This document shows, one piece after another, positions 9,175-21,000 of a stretch of 64,000 nucleotides of DNA; within the stretch, counting starts at the first letter, position 1, and every line of letters begins with the position of its first letter. The position numbers and the translations under genes are program-made. Source of the stretch: Galeopsis tetrahit (Eukaryota; Streptophyta; Magnoliopsida; Lamiales; Lamiaceae). The stretch is from NCBI GenBank assembly GCA_963675135.1, contig OY776130.1, positions 32,170,001 through 32,234,000 of the forward strand. Reading direction: 5' to 3'. Below the pieces are notes generated by a model that searched no databases, was not told where the DNA came from, and saw only the letters and a list, made by a program, of their open reading frames with translations.

Positions 9175-12100
9175 ATGGAGAAGACAACACTCCTCTGTTT
9201 CTCTCTCATCTACCTTCTCTCCGCCGTCATTTTCTCTCTCTCCTCCACCAAATGCATTTCCCGATCAATCTCCGACGATCTCTTCTCTTACCCTTCATCG
9301 TACGGACACCACAAGTACGCCATCCCTACTACTCGTTCCTCCTGCAATTCCCCTCTTTTTTTCTCAGGTATATATTATTATTATTATTATTATTATTACA
9401 TAAAAAATCATTCTTGATTAAATTTTGGGTTTTTACGAAATGAGGTTTTCATGATTTATCAGATTATTCCATGGTTTTGAAGAATATGCAAAAAATTATG
9501 AAGAATTCGACATCGGTAGGGCCTCTGAGGTATATGCAGGGGAATGCTCAAAATTTTGGTGGAAATTTCAGTTTTCAGAAGAGAATGTCTTATTTTGATC
9601 ATACTGAAAAAGAAATGGAAATTCCATGTGGTTTCATGCAACCATTTCCTATCAGTTATTCCGGTTAGATTTCTTATTTCATCGTGAAACACGATAAGAA
9701 AATTGACCAGTAATGACATAAATTTTGTCATTATAGCATTCTCTAGTTAAAATATTGCTTCGATTTCTTATCATGAAACACTACAAAAAAATTAATATGT
9801 AATAATAGAAATTTTGTCGTTATAGTTTCTCGATCTAAAATCATGTCATTGCCAAATTTTCTATAGTGTCCTATCATAGTAATTCTGTCGTTATAGCTTC
9901 TTTAGCTAAAATTCTGTTATTGTCTTCGATGGTAGAAATCCTGTAATTTTAGTTTTTCTAGCTAAAATTTATAATGGTAAGAAATTTAGAATAATGACGG
10001 GAATTTTCTTGTAAGGAACACAGTTCATTTAAGAAAATCAATGTTTTCTTTTATCTTGAATTTTCAGATGAGGTTTCTATGAAAAAATGTGATGGATTGG
10101 TAGTAGTTTCAGCCATCTTCAACGACCACGATAAAATCCGACAACCAAAGGGCTTAGGATCAACAACATTGGATCATGTATCTTTCTTCATGTTCATAGA
10201 TGATGCAACACTCAAATCACTTCACTCCCACAATCTGATTTCAAAAGAATTAGATGAAACCAAGATTGGTGCATGGAGAATTGTTAAGGTTTCGAGTGAG
10301 AGTTTGTACGAAAATGCTGCGATGAACGGAGTGATACCTAAACACCTCGTTCATCGCCTTTTTCCCAATGCGAAATACAGCATTTGGGTGGACGCGAAGC
10401 TGCAGCTAGTGATCGATCCACTTCTCTTGATCGACTCTCTCGTTGTGAAGGAAAACGTCGATATGGCTCTGTCGAAACACCCGTATTTCGTGCATACGAT
10501 GGAGGAGGCAATGGCAACAGCTAGATGGAAGAAATGGTGGGATGTTAATGGATTGAAGGTGCAAATGGAGACATATTGTGAGCATGGCTTGGAGCCTTGG
10601 AATCCAAACAAGCCTTATCCCACTGGTAAATTTTACTAGTTTATATGCTTAATTACCATATAAATCACGACCTTTGCTCATTACACAAAAATAAAAATAA
10701 AAAATTAGAGATCATTTTTACGGTCTCTAAAACAGTTAAAGAAGATTTTTTAAACGATTTTCTATTCGTGTCTATTTTTCTCGTGTCTAACATTTTTAAT
10801 TAGAGACAGAGTTGACACTGTTTGTTTATGTCTCTAATGTTTACTACCCGTTTTATATCCGATTTAAAAAAACGATTACTAATTTTGTATCTGTTTAGAA
10901 CCACCTTTTTGAGTTGTGTCTAGGTACTATGACAAGATTATGCATGAACAGTAGTTACCTAATTATGTCAATAATTGCTACTCCAATAGTAAAGAAAAAA
11001 GAACACACTTGCTTATAATGTAAGTTTAAACTCATAATGTTTCAGGTTTAATTAATCACTTTTTTTAATATATGTATCCAAAACTAATGAAAAACTTATA
11101 GATATACGGAGGGAGTATAATTTAAGTATTCTATCAGTCCCAAAACAAGTTTTTCATGTGAAGATTTCACCAGTTTAAGGAGTATTAATATAAATGTGAT
11201 GTAATACAAATAATGTGATTGAAATTAATTAATAGAAAAATGGTTTATATAGTACAAGTGATTTGATTATTATTTGAATATTTTAATTTATAATAGAATT
11301 ACAATTGATGTAAATAAATTGAAAGGTGAAAGTCAACAAATTTCTTAAAAGTATATGGAAAACTTGTATTAGATCGTGCAAAATAAAAAGATGAGAATCT
11401 TGTTTTGGGACGAGTGAGTTTATTAATATATACATAATAAATTTACATAAAATATACTACATTCCTTTTATTTTATCTGTCACTTTTAAAACAAAAAAGA
11501 GTTACAAAATACTACTATATGTCACTTTCAAGACTAAAAAAAATATTACAAAATATCTGTCACTTCTAATTTTTTTGGTCTTAATAGCATATTTTGGCCT
11601 TTGTATGAGCATATTTTTTACCTAGAATAATATTTATGTTACCCCAAAGCTAAAATATGCTATAACTCACGAATATTTAAAATGGAACACCTCATCTAAA
11701 TAGTGAATTTCTCAAGCCGTGAAACCGACCAATCATTTTTTTCAAATATGCATATTAGAGTATGTACGAAGAAAAGTTTTCATTCCTGGGCCATATTACT
11801 CAAGAATTTGTTTTTCTTCTTTTAGAATCTTCTTTTAATAAATCCTCTTTTATAAACTCTTTCTTTTAGAATCTTCTTTTATAAACTCTTCTTGAAAAGC
11901 CTTGAGAATATTCAAAAACAAAATCTTTTTAATTTTGGTCGTAAATAATACACCCTCCTATTTACTCTCTTTGTCCACAAAAACTATATTAACTTTCTTT
12001 ATTTGTGTGGCCACAAAAAATGTGTTCATTTCTTTTTTAGAAACCGTCACTTTATTTTTAACTCACAACAATTATAACGTAATCTAATATTGTTTTACTA

Positions 12101-12438
12101 CAGATGTACCAGATAGTGCTCTAATCTTGAGGAAACATAGTGCATCCACAAATCTCTTCTCCTGTCTTTTATTCAATGAATTGGAAGCATTCAACCCAAG
12201 GGATCAACTTCCTTTTGCATTTGTGAGGGACAAAATTAATCATAATTTAAAGCTTAACATGTTTGAGGTTGAAGTTTTTGAACAAGTTGCAGTTGAGTAT
12301 AGGCACAATCTTAAGCAAGGTGGGGCCAATGTGGGGCCTAAACTCAAGTGGGATAACTATGATTTGTTTGGAAATGAAAAAAACTCTAGTAAATGTGAAG
12401 GGTATTTTTTGAAGATGTGGGGGAAATTCCATAATTGA
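9175..12438 (+). CDS. DUF616 protein (TOD1/MUCI70-type glycosyltransferase-like), four exons
   Basis: Exons 9175–9367, 9463–9663, 10068–10625 and 12104–12438 join in frame (all introns phase 1, GT–AG) to give 428 residues. Residues 1–26 form a hydrophobic N-terminus (LLCFSLIYLLSAVIFSL) that fits a signal peptide or type II anchor, so the protein should act in the secretory pathway. The DUF616 domain (PF04765) runs from about residue 115 to the end region: IPCGF (118–122), VVVSAIFNDHDKIRQPKGLG, SIWVDAK (236–242, a DxD-like site) and LFNELEAFNPRDQLPFAFVRD near the C-terminus. Family members include MUCI70, needed for mucilage polysaccharide, and TOD1, reported as a ceramidase; the substrate of this one is unknown. 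The start at 9175 was chosen because it alone encodes the leader. Intron 3 (1478 bp) holds MITE debris, and a MITE lies 16 bp past the stop codon. Confidence 0.9.
11119..11422. mobile_element. Degenerate Stowaway-like MITE in intron 3
   Basis: AGTCCCAAAACAAGTTTTTC near 11127 is inverted at the right as GAATCTTGTTTTGGGACGAG. The ends fit decayed Stowaway termini. Just upstream, ACGGAGGGAGTATAA (11106–11120) is the right end of another, otherwise unresolved MITE. It lies wholly within intron 3 of the DUF616 gene. Confidence 0.5.
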
Positions 12439-12454
12439 AGTTTTCATTGTATCA

Positions 12455-12744
12455 TACTCCCTCCGTCCCATACTTGAAGCTACAAACCAAATTGACACGG
12501 GTTTTAATAAATGAGTTGTTTATTAGTATTGTTTAAGATAAAGTGGGGGTAGTAAAGACTTTTCAACTTTATAAATAGTAATAAAGTTACTTTTTAGTGT
12601 AATAAAGTAGTGGCATTTGTTGTAATATTGTGATGTTTTAAGGAGAGTGTTTAAAAGTGTTTTTGCTATTTTAGGTAATGTAGCTTCAAGTATGGGACGC
12701 CCAAAATGGTAAAATGTAGCTTCAAGTATGGAACGGAGGGAGTA
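12455..12744. mobile_element. Stowaway-type MITE, family A copy 1
   Basis: Ends TA-CTCCCTCCGTCCCATACTTG and …CAAGTATGGAACGGAGGGAG-TA. The body is close to copies at 21320–21608 and 29606–29898, with shared text such as AATAAAGTAGTGACATTTGT and TTAAGGAGAGTGTTTAAAAG. It starts 16 bp after the DUF616 stop codon, so it probably lies in that gene's 3' UTR or terminator region. Confidence 0.9.
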
Positions 12745-12802
12745 TTTAAGAGTGGTGAAGTTGAAAATCGTTAAGCGGGTGTGGCAGTGTGATTTTTTTA
12801 AG

Positions 12803-15800
12803 GGGCATTTCCATTCTAGTGTCTTTTAGACCTTGAAAAACCCATTAAGTGCTACAAAATAAAAAAATCTCTTATAGGTGATATTTGGGAGTCAAGATTA
12901 CATTCTTGCCCTTATAGAGGAGGAAAGTAAGAAAGATGTCATCTAATATCTTCTTCCCACTCCCTCTCTCTCCACAACTCATCGTCTCCCAAAAAAAAAG
13001 AAAACATTACCTTCTCCCCTCCCTTTTCGAACGCCGGCCGCCTCCAACTCTCCGGTGTAGACGGCCCACCACCATCGCCATGGCCAAGCTGTTCACCGTC
13101 GACGCCCCCACCATGGCCGTCGGCCTTAAACTCCATGGCCGCCCCCCACCTTTGCCGCCGCCGCTCAAGCCGTTCACCTGTACCACCGTCGAACACCGCC
13201 GCCCACCTGTAAGACGAAATGAGTGTGTGTCGTTTTGTTCTCGTTTTTTAGTTGTTGTGATCTGTTCTCGATTTTTCCTCCGACGTCGATTCAATTTTGT
13301 TACATACCTGTTCTCGTTTTTTCAGATCTGTTACTTTCGACGCGTTGTCTCCTTTTTCTTCTGTGATTTTCAACGTTGTTTGGTTACCACAAAGGATGTT
13401 CGAATCTAAATAATTCCGACGAAGACGCCATGGCCGCCGATCTGCAGCACTCCGACGAAGACGAAGATGAAGGGAGCCTTGATCTGTGCGTGGCGAAGGC
13501 GAAGAAAGTTCGTGGTGGGGGCCGGTCGGCGACGGAGGACGAAGGTGGGGGCCGGCCGGTCGGCGACGGAGGACTAAGGTGGGAGCCGGTCGACGACGAC
13601 ATTCGTGGTGTGGGCACGCGGCGGCAGCCAACGTGGGGTGGTGGTGGAGGGCTAGGGTTAGGGTTAGGGTTTTGGCAATTGAGCCTGGGCTAGGTTTCCC
13701 ACCCCTAATGTGCACCCACTTTTTCAATCAAAACATCCACTTTTTCTAACCCCTAATGTGCACATACACTTTCTAATGTTTGAAGAATCGTCGTGGTGGT
13801 GGTGAAGAATGAGTTCTTGGTAATACATTTTTTTGAATTTTGAAACTGTGTTGTAAGACTCCATTTTTGTTAAGTTGAAAAAAGATAAGGGATGAAATAT
13901 TGAAGGAAAATTCTTAAAAGACGATGAAGAAGATTGTTCATCTTTTTTTTTCGATTTTACTGATTTGTCCGGTTTGTGCTCTAGTTTCTAGATTTTTGTA
14001 TTTTTCTTTTTTCATGGGACTCGAAAATGGATGGTTTTTGGTTCTGATTGTGTAATAATTTTGAAGAAGACGTTTTTTTACTGGAACTGTTGTTGGTGCA
14101 AATATTTTCTCCTTTGATTCAAATTATTTCTTCTGTCAAATGCAAATATTTTCTTCCTTGTTGCAAATATTTTCTTCCTTGACGTATACATTTTATTTGG
14201 TAGTGGTCAAGTCCCTAAATGCAGAAAAATACAGAAATTAATATAAAACTAACAAAATCACAAAAAATACAAAAAATTTTTTTGCATCAATGAGAAAATT
14301 AATATAAAACCCAAAAATAAATTTGACAAGTCCCTAAATTCACAAAAATACAAAAATTAATATAAAACCTAAAAAATCACAAAAAATACGAAAATAAAAT
14401 TTGCATCTATGAGAAAATAATTTGCATCAACGATCAAAAATTTTACCCAAAAAATAAATTTGCATCAGCGAAAAATAAATTTGAATCATCGAACGAGCTT
14501 TTTGCATCAACACAACAAAACTTCACAACAACACAAAAATTCTTTTTTGTAAAAAAAAAAAACAGACCAGCAGGACAAGATCTTTATCTTCTTCGACACA
14601 AAAAAAATTAAAACTCAAAATCTCCATTACAAAAACTTTGCAGGACGAAGATCTTCATCTTCCTCAACACAAAAATATTAAAACTCAAAGCCTATATCTT
14701 CTTCAGCACAAAAAATTTAAAACTCAATACCACCATCACAAAAATCTGCACCTTCTTAACCTTCAAAAGACTATACAAAAAAAGCAATTCAAGTGTTTCA
14801 AGGGGTGTATTGATTACAAGAGTGGGTGCGCATTAGGGGTGGAAAACCCTAGCCCACTAGCAGTCCCAAGTGGGGGTGGGAAACCCTAGCCGCCGCCTAA
14901 GAAAATTCCGGCAACGGCGATGGAGGTTCGTCGGCCATGGCGAAGGGCACCATCTTCTTCAAGGAGATCGCGAAGGTGCCTTCGTCTTCTTCCAGTCTCC
15001 GGCAAAGGGCGCCGACTTCGTCTCCTTCAAGGAGCCACCACGAACCGACCCTTCGTCTTCACCACGAATCAAATAAAACAATAAAAAAAATTGTTGCAGA
15101 ACAAAATCAAAAAATTTATAAACAAAAGTCAAAGATTCAAACGAATCATTGTTTCGCCCCCAAAGAATTTCGACGAAATAAAAACCAAAATGATGCTACC
15201 TTTTGCTGGGAGGCTCGTCGGCGAAACAAAATTCCAAGATCTGTTACAAATCTGATCCTTGCTAAGAAAATTCCGGCAGCGGCGATGGAGGTTCGTCGGC
15301 CATGGCGAAGGGCACCATCTTCTTCAAGGAGATCGCGACGGGTGCCTTCGTCTTCTTCCAGTCTCCGGCAAAATGGCGGCGACTTCGTCTCCTTCAAGGA
15401 GCCACCACGACGAAGGGAAAATCGATGGGGGAGGCTCGTCGGCGATGGCTCCTGCAAGCTCTTCCACAATGGCGGCAACAGGGGAGCTTCGTCTTCAAGG
15501 GCGGAGATGGGCGGCGGCCATGGAGGTTCAAGGGCGGCGGCCATGGTGGGGGTCTTCACCGGTGCTAGGCTAGGGCGGGCCGCTTCGACTTCCTCGTGGC
15601 GGTGCTCCGTTACAGATGCCTAACTTGATGATAAATCAAAATCTAATCAGATTCTTTGAAGGGGATTTAGGAGAAGAGGGAATGTGTAAGGAGAGAGAAA
15701 ATTTAGTCTGCAATTGTGTAAGGAGGGTGGGAATGTGTAAGGAGAGAGAAAATTTAAGTAAGGGTAATTTGGGTCTTTCACATTATTTTTGCACCTAAAA

Positions 15801-15881
15801 TAAACTTTTCAAAAAAGTAGCACCTACATAGAGTTGGATGGTGGAAATTGCACCTAAGCAGCAATAAACTCTTTTTTTAAA
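12803..15881. mobile_element. Large GC-rich foldback element, probable Pack-MULE
   Basis: Two arms, about 12803–13745 and 14800–15881, are inverted relative to each other. Matches in inverse orientation include AAGTGCTAC/AGGTGCTAC near the tips, ACTCCATGGCCGCC inside, and CACCCCTAATGTGCACCCAC near the spacer. The arms contain GC-rich Arg/Pro-coding sequence while the spacer is AT-rich. A 9-bp direct repeat TTTTTTTAA (12794–12802, 15882–15890) fits a Mutator TSD but is low-complexity. The frames inside (13376–13693, 14937–15623 and others) are not conserved between arms or strands; I do not call them genes. AGGGTTAGGGTTAGGGTTTT at about 13650 is telomere-like but short. Confidence 0.6.
14898..15410. 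repeat. Internal direct duplication in the right arm
   Basis: The segment at 14898–15043 (TAAGAAAATTCCGGCAACGG … GGAGCCACCACGA) recurs at 15263–15410 with few changes. Both copies have a possible ATG at GCCATGGCGAAG. It is absent from the left arm as far as I can see, so it arose after the inverted arms formed. Confidence 0.85.
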
Positions 15882-16692
15882 CTATTGTTTCACTGCAATT
15901 TCTCATTTTTTTCTTTTCTAATTTACATTCTTAAATCTAACCTTAAGTACTTATTACTAAATCAAGCCAATTTTTTTAATCAAATAAACAACTCACTCAC
16001 ATAAATAATTAAATATTACACGTACTCTCTAATTTTAATTTTCCATAATAGTCGTATATTCATATTATAACCAAAAACTCAAATATAGAAATAGAAGGAA
16101 ACAAGTTTTTACAAAATAGTAAGTAAATGTGTCGCGATGAAAGCAATGAAAACGATGAACACGACGGCATGACCTTCTCGCTTTTAAATAACAAGAATTG
16201 TTTGACTCAATTTGCTACTTTTTGTGGGATTGACTCTTACATTTTAATGAACAAGCGATAATATTAATTTATTTTTTGAATGTCGATGATAACACACCAA
16301 ATACTAAAATATTAAAAGAGGGAGAACTTTCATCAACAAATTAATAGAAGGGCCAATTTTTTTATGTGATTTTCTTGAAATCTCCCACTCCAGCATAGTT
16401 TAAAATGAAAAAAAATCATTTAGTATCTTTGTTTTGTTTTTTAATTTATTATCTACCTTGTTGAAGATTGAATACATCATACATGCATGGCTATTTTTTT
16501 TTTATATTGTGCTCTGGAAATGGAGTATCTAAAGACCATTGTGAAGACGGATCTCATTTGACCCGTTTTTTTTGGCGAGCCCAATTAGTAAACTGGGATG
16601 ATAGTTTCGGTTGTAAGTTAAAAAAATAATAAAAAAAAATCATGTGTTATGTATGTGGGCCTTTAATTTCTAACATATATTATTTTAAATTA
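15882..16692. other. AT-rich intergenic DNA, nothing recognised
   Basis: No open frame of note and no repeat with definable ends. Confidence 0.6.
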
Positions 16693-16958
16693 TACTCCTC
16701 TGTCCCACGGGAATTTGCACACTTTCATATATGGATGTCCCATACCAATTTGCACACTCACAACTCTCACCCTTGAAATATACTCATATTTATCCATATG
16801 TCATTACTTTTCCACACTCAATCTACCTTTTACTTTAATTTATTCATAAAAGTTTACAAAATTATCCCTCAAAACATCGATCATTACACCTTTTCTTACA
16901 TATTTCTTAAAATGTGTGCCGGTCAAAGGGTGCAAGTTCCTCCGGGACGGAGGGAGTA
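16693..16958. mobile_element. Stowaway-type MITE, family B copy 1
   Basis: Left end TA-CTCCTCTGTCCCACGGGAAT, right end TCCGGGACGGAGGGAG-TA. The subterminal phrase GGAATTTGCACACTTT is shared with the copy at 37775–38061, and TTTGCACACTC with that at 41586–41829. Confidence 0.88.
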
Positions 16959-18005
16959 TTATGTTTGGACTTTATGAGCCTTGTTTTTAATTAAATTGGG
17001 CCGAGGTCATTGTTCGTTTATGGGGTTGTCACGTGGATGTAGCTTGTTGATCTGGAAGAACATGATAGCGAATTAGAGATTGGTCTTTGACTGGGCGAAT
17101 AGAGTTGTCGGTGTAGTTTTCAAATTGTTGATAGTTGACCGAAAAAGGATAGCGAATTAGAGATTGATCTTTGACGCGGGCGAATAAAGTTGTCTGTGTG
17201 GCATTGATGAACAGTCTTCAAATTGTTGTTGATCGACTAGGATGAGACTAAAGACTTAGCCTTTATGTATGAAATCTGGGTATAATGATTGCCCATACCG
17301 GGCTTTGAGATTTGGCTCAAAGCCTAAGCTAGTGAATGCTCAAAGGTCGAACCGACGAATGACACCGAGACGAACTAGAAGTGATGTTTGATTCTGGCAA
17401 CGGGTTCTCGTGATTTTGCACCTTTTCAAGGTTTAGGATGACGTCAGGCGGCTATAGATAATAATGGCGTGTGTGCTTTCACACACAAATTTGAGCCGAT
17501 GCACAGGGCTTACGGGCGCTTGTTTCTCACACATAACTTCCCATATTTCTAGTAATTTCCAATTTGACCCCGCCCCCTCTCTATTAATATGACGCATAAT
17601 TTTCTTTTTGAACTTTCGCAACCTTGTTTCCCTTTGCATTTTCTGATTTTTTTTTTTGTGTTTCTTATAACTTTAAACTTTTCGGCGGCTATCATCGACG
17701 TTTCTTCCGGCTACGACATTTGCGACTCATTTTTTCCCTTCTACTCCTTTTTTTACTTGTTCCACTTATGTAATTTATCGAGTTACAAGAACTTTGTTCT
17801 AAGTACATTTCAAATTTACATTACTACATTAGGTTAATTTAGCAAATTTTACGAGAAAAATAAGTGTGTATGTGTGTTAATATACGACAATTAATTACTG
17901 CCCCCAGTATAATTTACCAGAGTTGTCATTGATTACTTATCAATAAACCATTGCTCCATTATGCATTTTGCATTTTTCAGACTTCAAGCAGAGAATAAAT
18001 CTTCT
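16959..18005. other. Region 3' of the channel gene
   Basis: A phrase ATAGCGAATTAGAGATTG is repeated near 17066 and 17149, marking a short imperfect direct repeat. The frames at 17433–17639 and 17589–17837 look random. The 3' UTR of the minus-strand channel gene must extend into the right part, below 18006. Confidence 0.5.
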
Positions 18006-21000
18006 TCACACACACTTAATTGGTAGAAGAAACAAGTGATCGCCATCGCGTACAACACTTAGGTCGTCTACTTGCGCATTCTCTGCATTCACGACTCTTG
18101 CAACGCTCTCGTCTCCGAATTTTTCACCTGCAGTATAACACACACAATGATTGGCTTTCACGAATTGAAAACACACACATAACTTTCAATTGTTCGAAAT
18201 TTTAGTACGATGACCAGTTGTAGAAGGTGGATTATTCAATTGACTATGCCGCGTCAGTGTCAATCAAATGTTTCACCTTCTACAACTGATATCGAACTAA
18301 AAGATCGAACAATTAAAAATTACTAGACTATTTTGATTTTCTATCCATGAAAGTCAACAGGACTGAAAACGTAGTTACATGACTAAAAAAACTACTTTTT
18401 TTTTTTTATTGACACTCCCTAAATCTATATACCTGCTATTTTGAATAGCTCTTCTAGTGAATCAGGTAGAATTATTAGCTTGGGGGGCCGATTTTCGGAA
18501 GCTTCAAACGTGCGAAAATCCATGTGAATGGTGACTCTCTTCTCTATTTTTCGAGGGCTGCTCGAGCCAACTTGCTCATCCTTGATCCTACGACGATTGT
18601 TGCAAGAATTTATGCCCTTGTCGTTTTCATAACTCACCATGAGATCGTACAACCCTTCGTTTGCACGATCTTCCCCTGATTTTTTATCGTTCGCAAGCAA
18701 AATCTTGACCATTTCGAGGTGGTCTTGCTGAGCAGCAACGTGAAGAGATATTATTTGATCATCATCATCAGATTGGTGCATTTGCACGAATCTTGACTCT
18801 TGAGTACTCGAATTTTCGAGGATAAGATTAGGATCGTGTAGGCCCTCCACATCGAAAATTTTCCATTCTTTCAATATCTTCATCACAAAATAAAGTAGTT
18901 CAGATTAATTCCAATCAAGATCACCTATTTCATTGATATTATATATTAAAAGTACTGAAACACGAAGTTGAATAGGAAATATGATATTTGATGACACAAA
19001 ACAGATTACTAATTCACCTGGAAGAGATTGTTCATGACACAGCGTTCGTCCTCCGGATTTGATCGAAGAATGGTGAGAAACGTCGTCTTGTTTAGGTGTA
19101 GTATTTGCGAAATTCCTGTCGTTCGGACACCAAATGGTTGAGGCTTTCCACATAAAACACCAATTTCTCCAAACATTTCCCCAGTTGTAGCCTTTCCCAT
19201 GATCTGTATGCATATTTAGAGAAGAAAAAAATGGCATCATATACTATTTAAATAAAAATGTATCTATGTGACACTATGTAAAATCACTTACTTGATCATG
19301 CCCATTAATCTTTGCAATAAAATCCTGCCATATTTTAAGACACAAGTTAAAAATCATGAAACATTTTGGCAAAATGTTTTTATTGGTTTGGTAAGTTTGC
19401 CATTTTTGCTTTCAAACCACCCCTCTCCCGATTTGAATTTCGTCTTGATAAATTACGACGAAATTAAATTCGGAAAATTGGGGTGCTCTAAATGCAAAAA
19501 TAGACTAACTTACAAGCTAAAGTCATAGTTCTTATTACCACTGATCCGGAGACCAATATATAGGCATCTGTTGAAACATCATTTTGCAGAATCACATCTT
19601 CTTTATGAGGGTAATACTTAACTTCCATTTCTGCAACCTTTAAACAAAACAGGAAAATAAAATTAACAATCCATGATTTTTTTTTCCCTTCTAGTGAACG
19701 TATCACAGCTTACTTCTATTTTTTTTTTTAAAGACGAAGAAATATGTTAATGAGAAGTACCAGTTGTAGAAGGAAATCTTGGGAAACACCGCGAAAAAGA
19801 CGAACATTTTGGAGGATAGGAAAGAAGAGGTAATGTGAGATGCTGCAACGAATGGGTTTAGGCAACTCCTGAAGCATCATTTGCTGTTTCAATCCTTGTG
19901 TCTTGAATTTAAGACATATGTGTGACAAAATCTGATCTTTAATGTCTGAGGGCAATTGGTTTCTCTTTGCAAATTCTGAAGCAGCTGCTACATTGTCCCT
20001 CTGCACCACCAAAGAATGATTTATTTGTAATTTTAGTGGGTGTTTTTAGGTAGTTATATTCTTGGGAAAAAAAAAAAAACAGTTTTTAGCAATAAAGTTG
20101 ATCTTATTTACAAAAAAAAAAAAATAAGTGTGTTTAAGTGCTCTTCTTAGCCCTCTCTAGTTAGTTTTCAGTGCACTAAGTTCACGAACTAAAAACACAG
20201 TATACAAACATTAACGTGCACAAAGTTAAAATTTTGTATACTGGTTTTGCAGTTCGTGAACTTATTGCACTAGAGACGAACAAGTTACACTAAAATATCG
20301 TACTCAACTTACAAAGTTTGCAGTGGAAGAGCTCCAATGAACTACAAGGTTAGTCATATTTCCTATGAGATAAGATGTCAATCCAAGGTTAAACAGCATG
20401 TAAACAATGTCGAACACCATCTCCCTCGAATTCTCCGCGTGCAAATCGCCATAACCCGTCGTTGTTAAAGTCACTATAGACCAATACAGAGCAGCTACAT
20501 ATTTATCCAACACCCTCATTTCTTTGAAATTAGGATAAGCAGCCCCGATCCATGTTCTTCGCGGATCTGAATAGTGATCCGCGATCAAATAGTTGAAGCA
20601 ACCGGCGCAGTGCACAGCGAACAAAGTCACCTGAATTCAGTGACGGAGTCAGAAATTAGTATTCTCGAAACTTGTAGTCTATTAATAAAAAAAAATGACC
20701 AAATTAGCTTTCAATATGCTTTAATAAAAGTCTGGACCATTTTTCTCATAATATTTGAAATAATATCAATATTGTCTATATATGACCATATTTCATTATC
20801 TAGCTAGGTGTTTTATCTTCTTCGTTTTGTCATGTGAAATCAATTCTTTGGTACCAAAATTGTTAACACTTGACAACAAAATTTTGAAGATATGATAGAG
20901 ACAGATTCTATTTTCACAATTATGGAGTTTCCACAAATCATTGAATTGTTGTGGCCAAGAAGCTTAGTTACACAATATGGGGGGTGAGAAATCTGGATCT

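Noticed and set aside
13646..13669. Telomere repeat
   Set aside because: Only about three AGGGTT-type units inside a transposon arm; not a telomeric tract.
12936..13727. Overlapping frames of 77–159 residues on both strands in GC-rich DNA
   Set aside because: They are Arg/Pro/Gly-rich low-complexity readings of a foldback arm; no domain, no consistent strand, and the other arm does not preserve the frames.
14937..15623. 228-residue plus-strand frame
   Set aside because: It runs through a direct duplication and changes frame relative to it; no family signature. Treated as transposon cargo.
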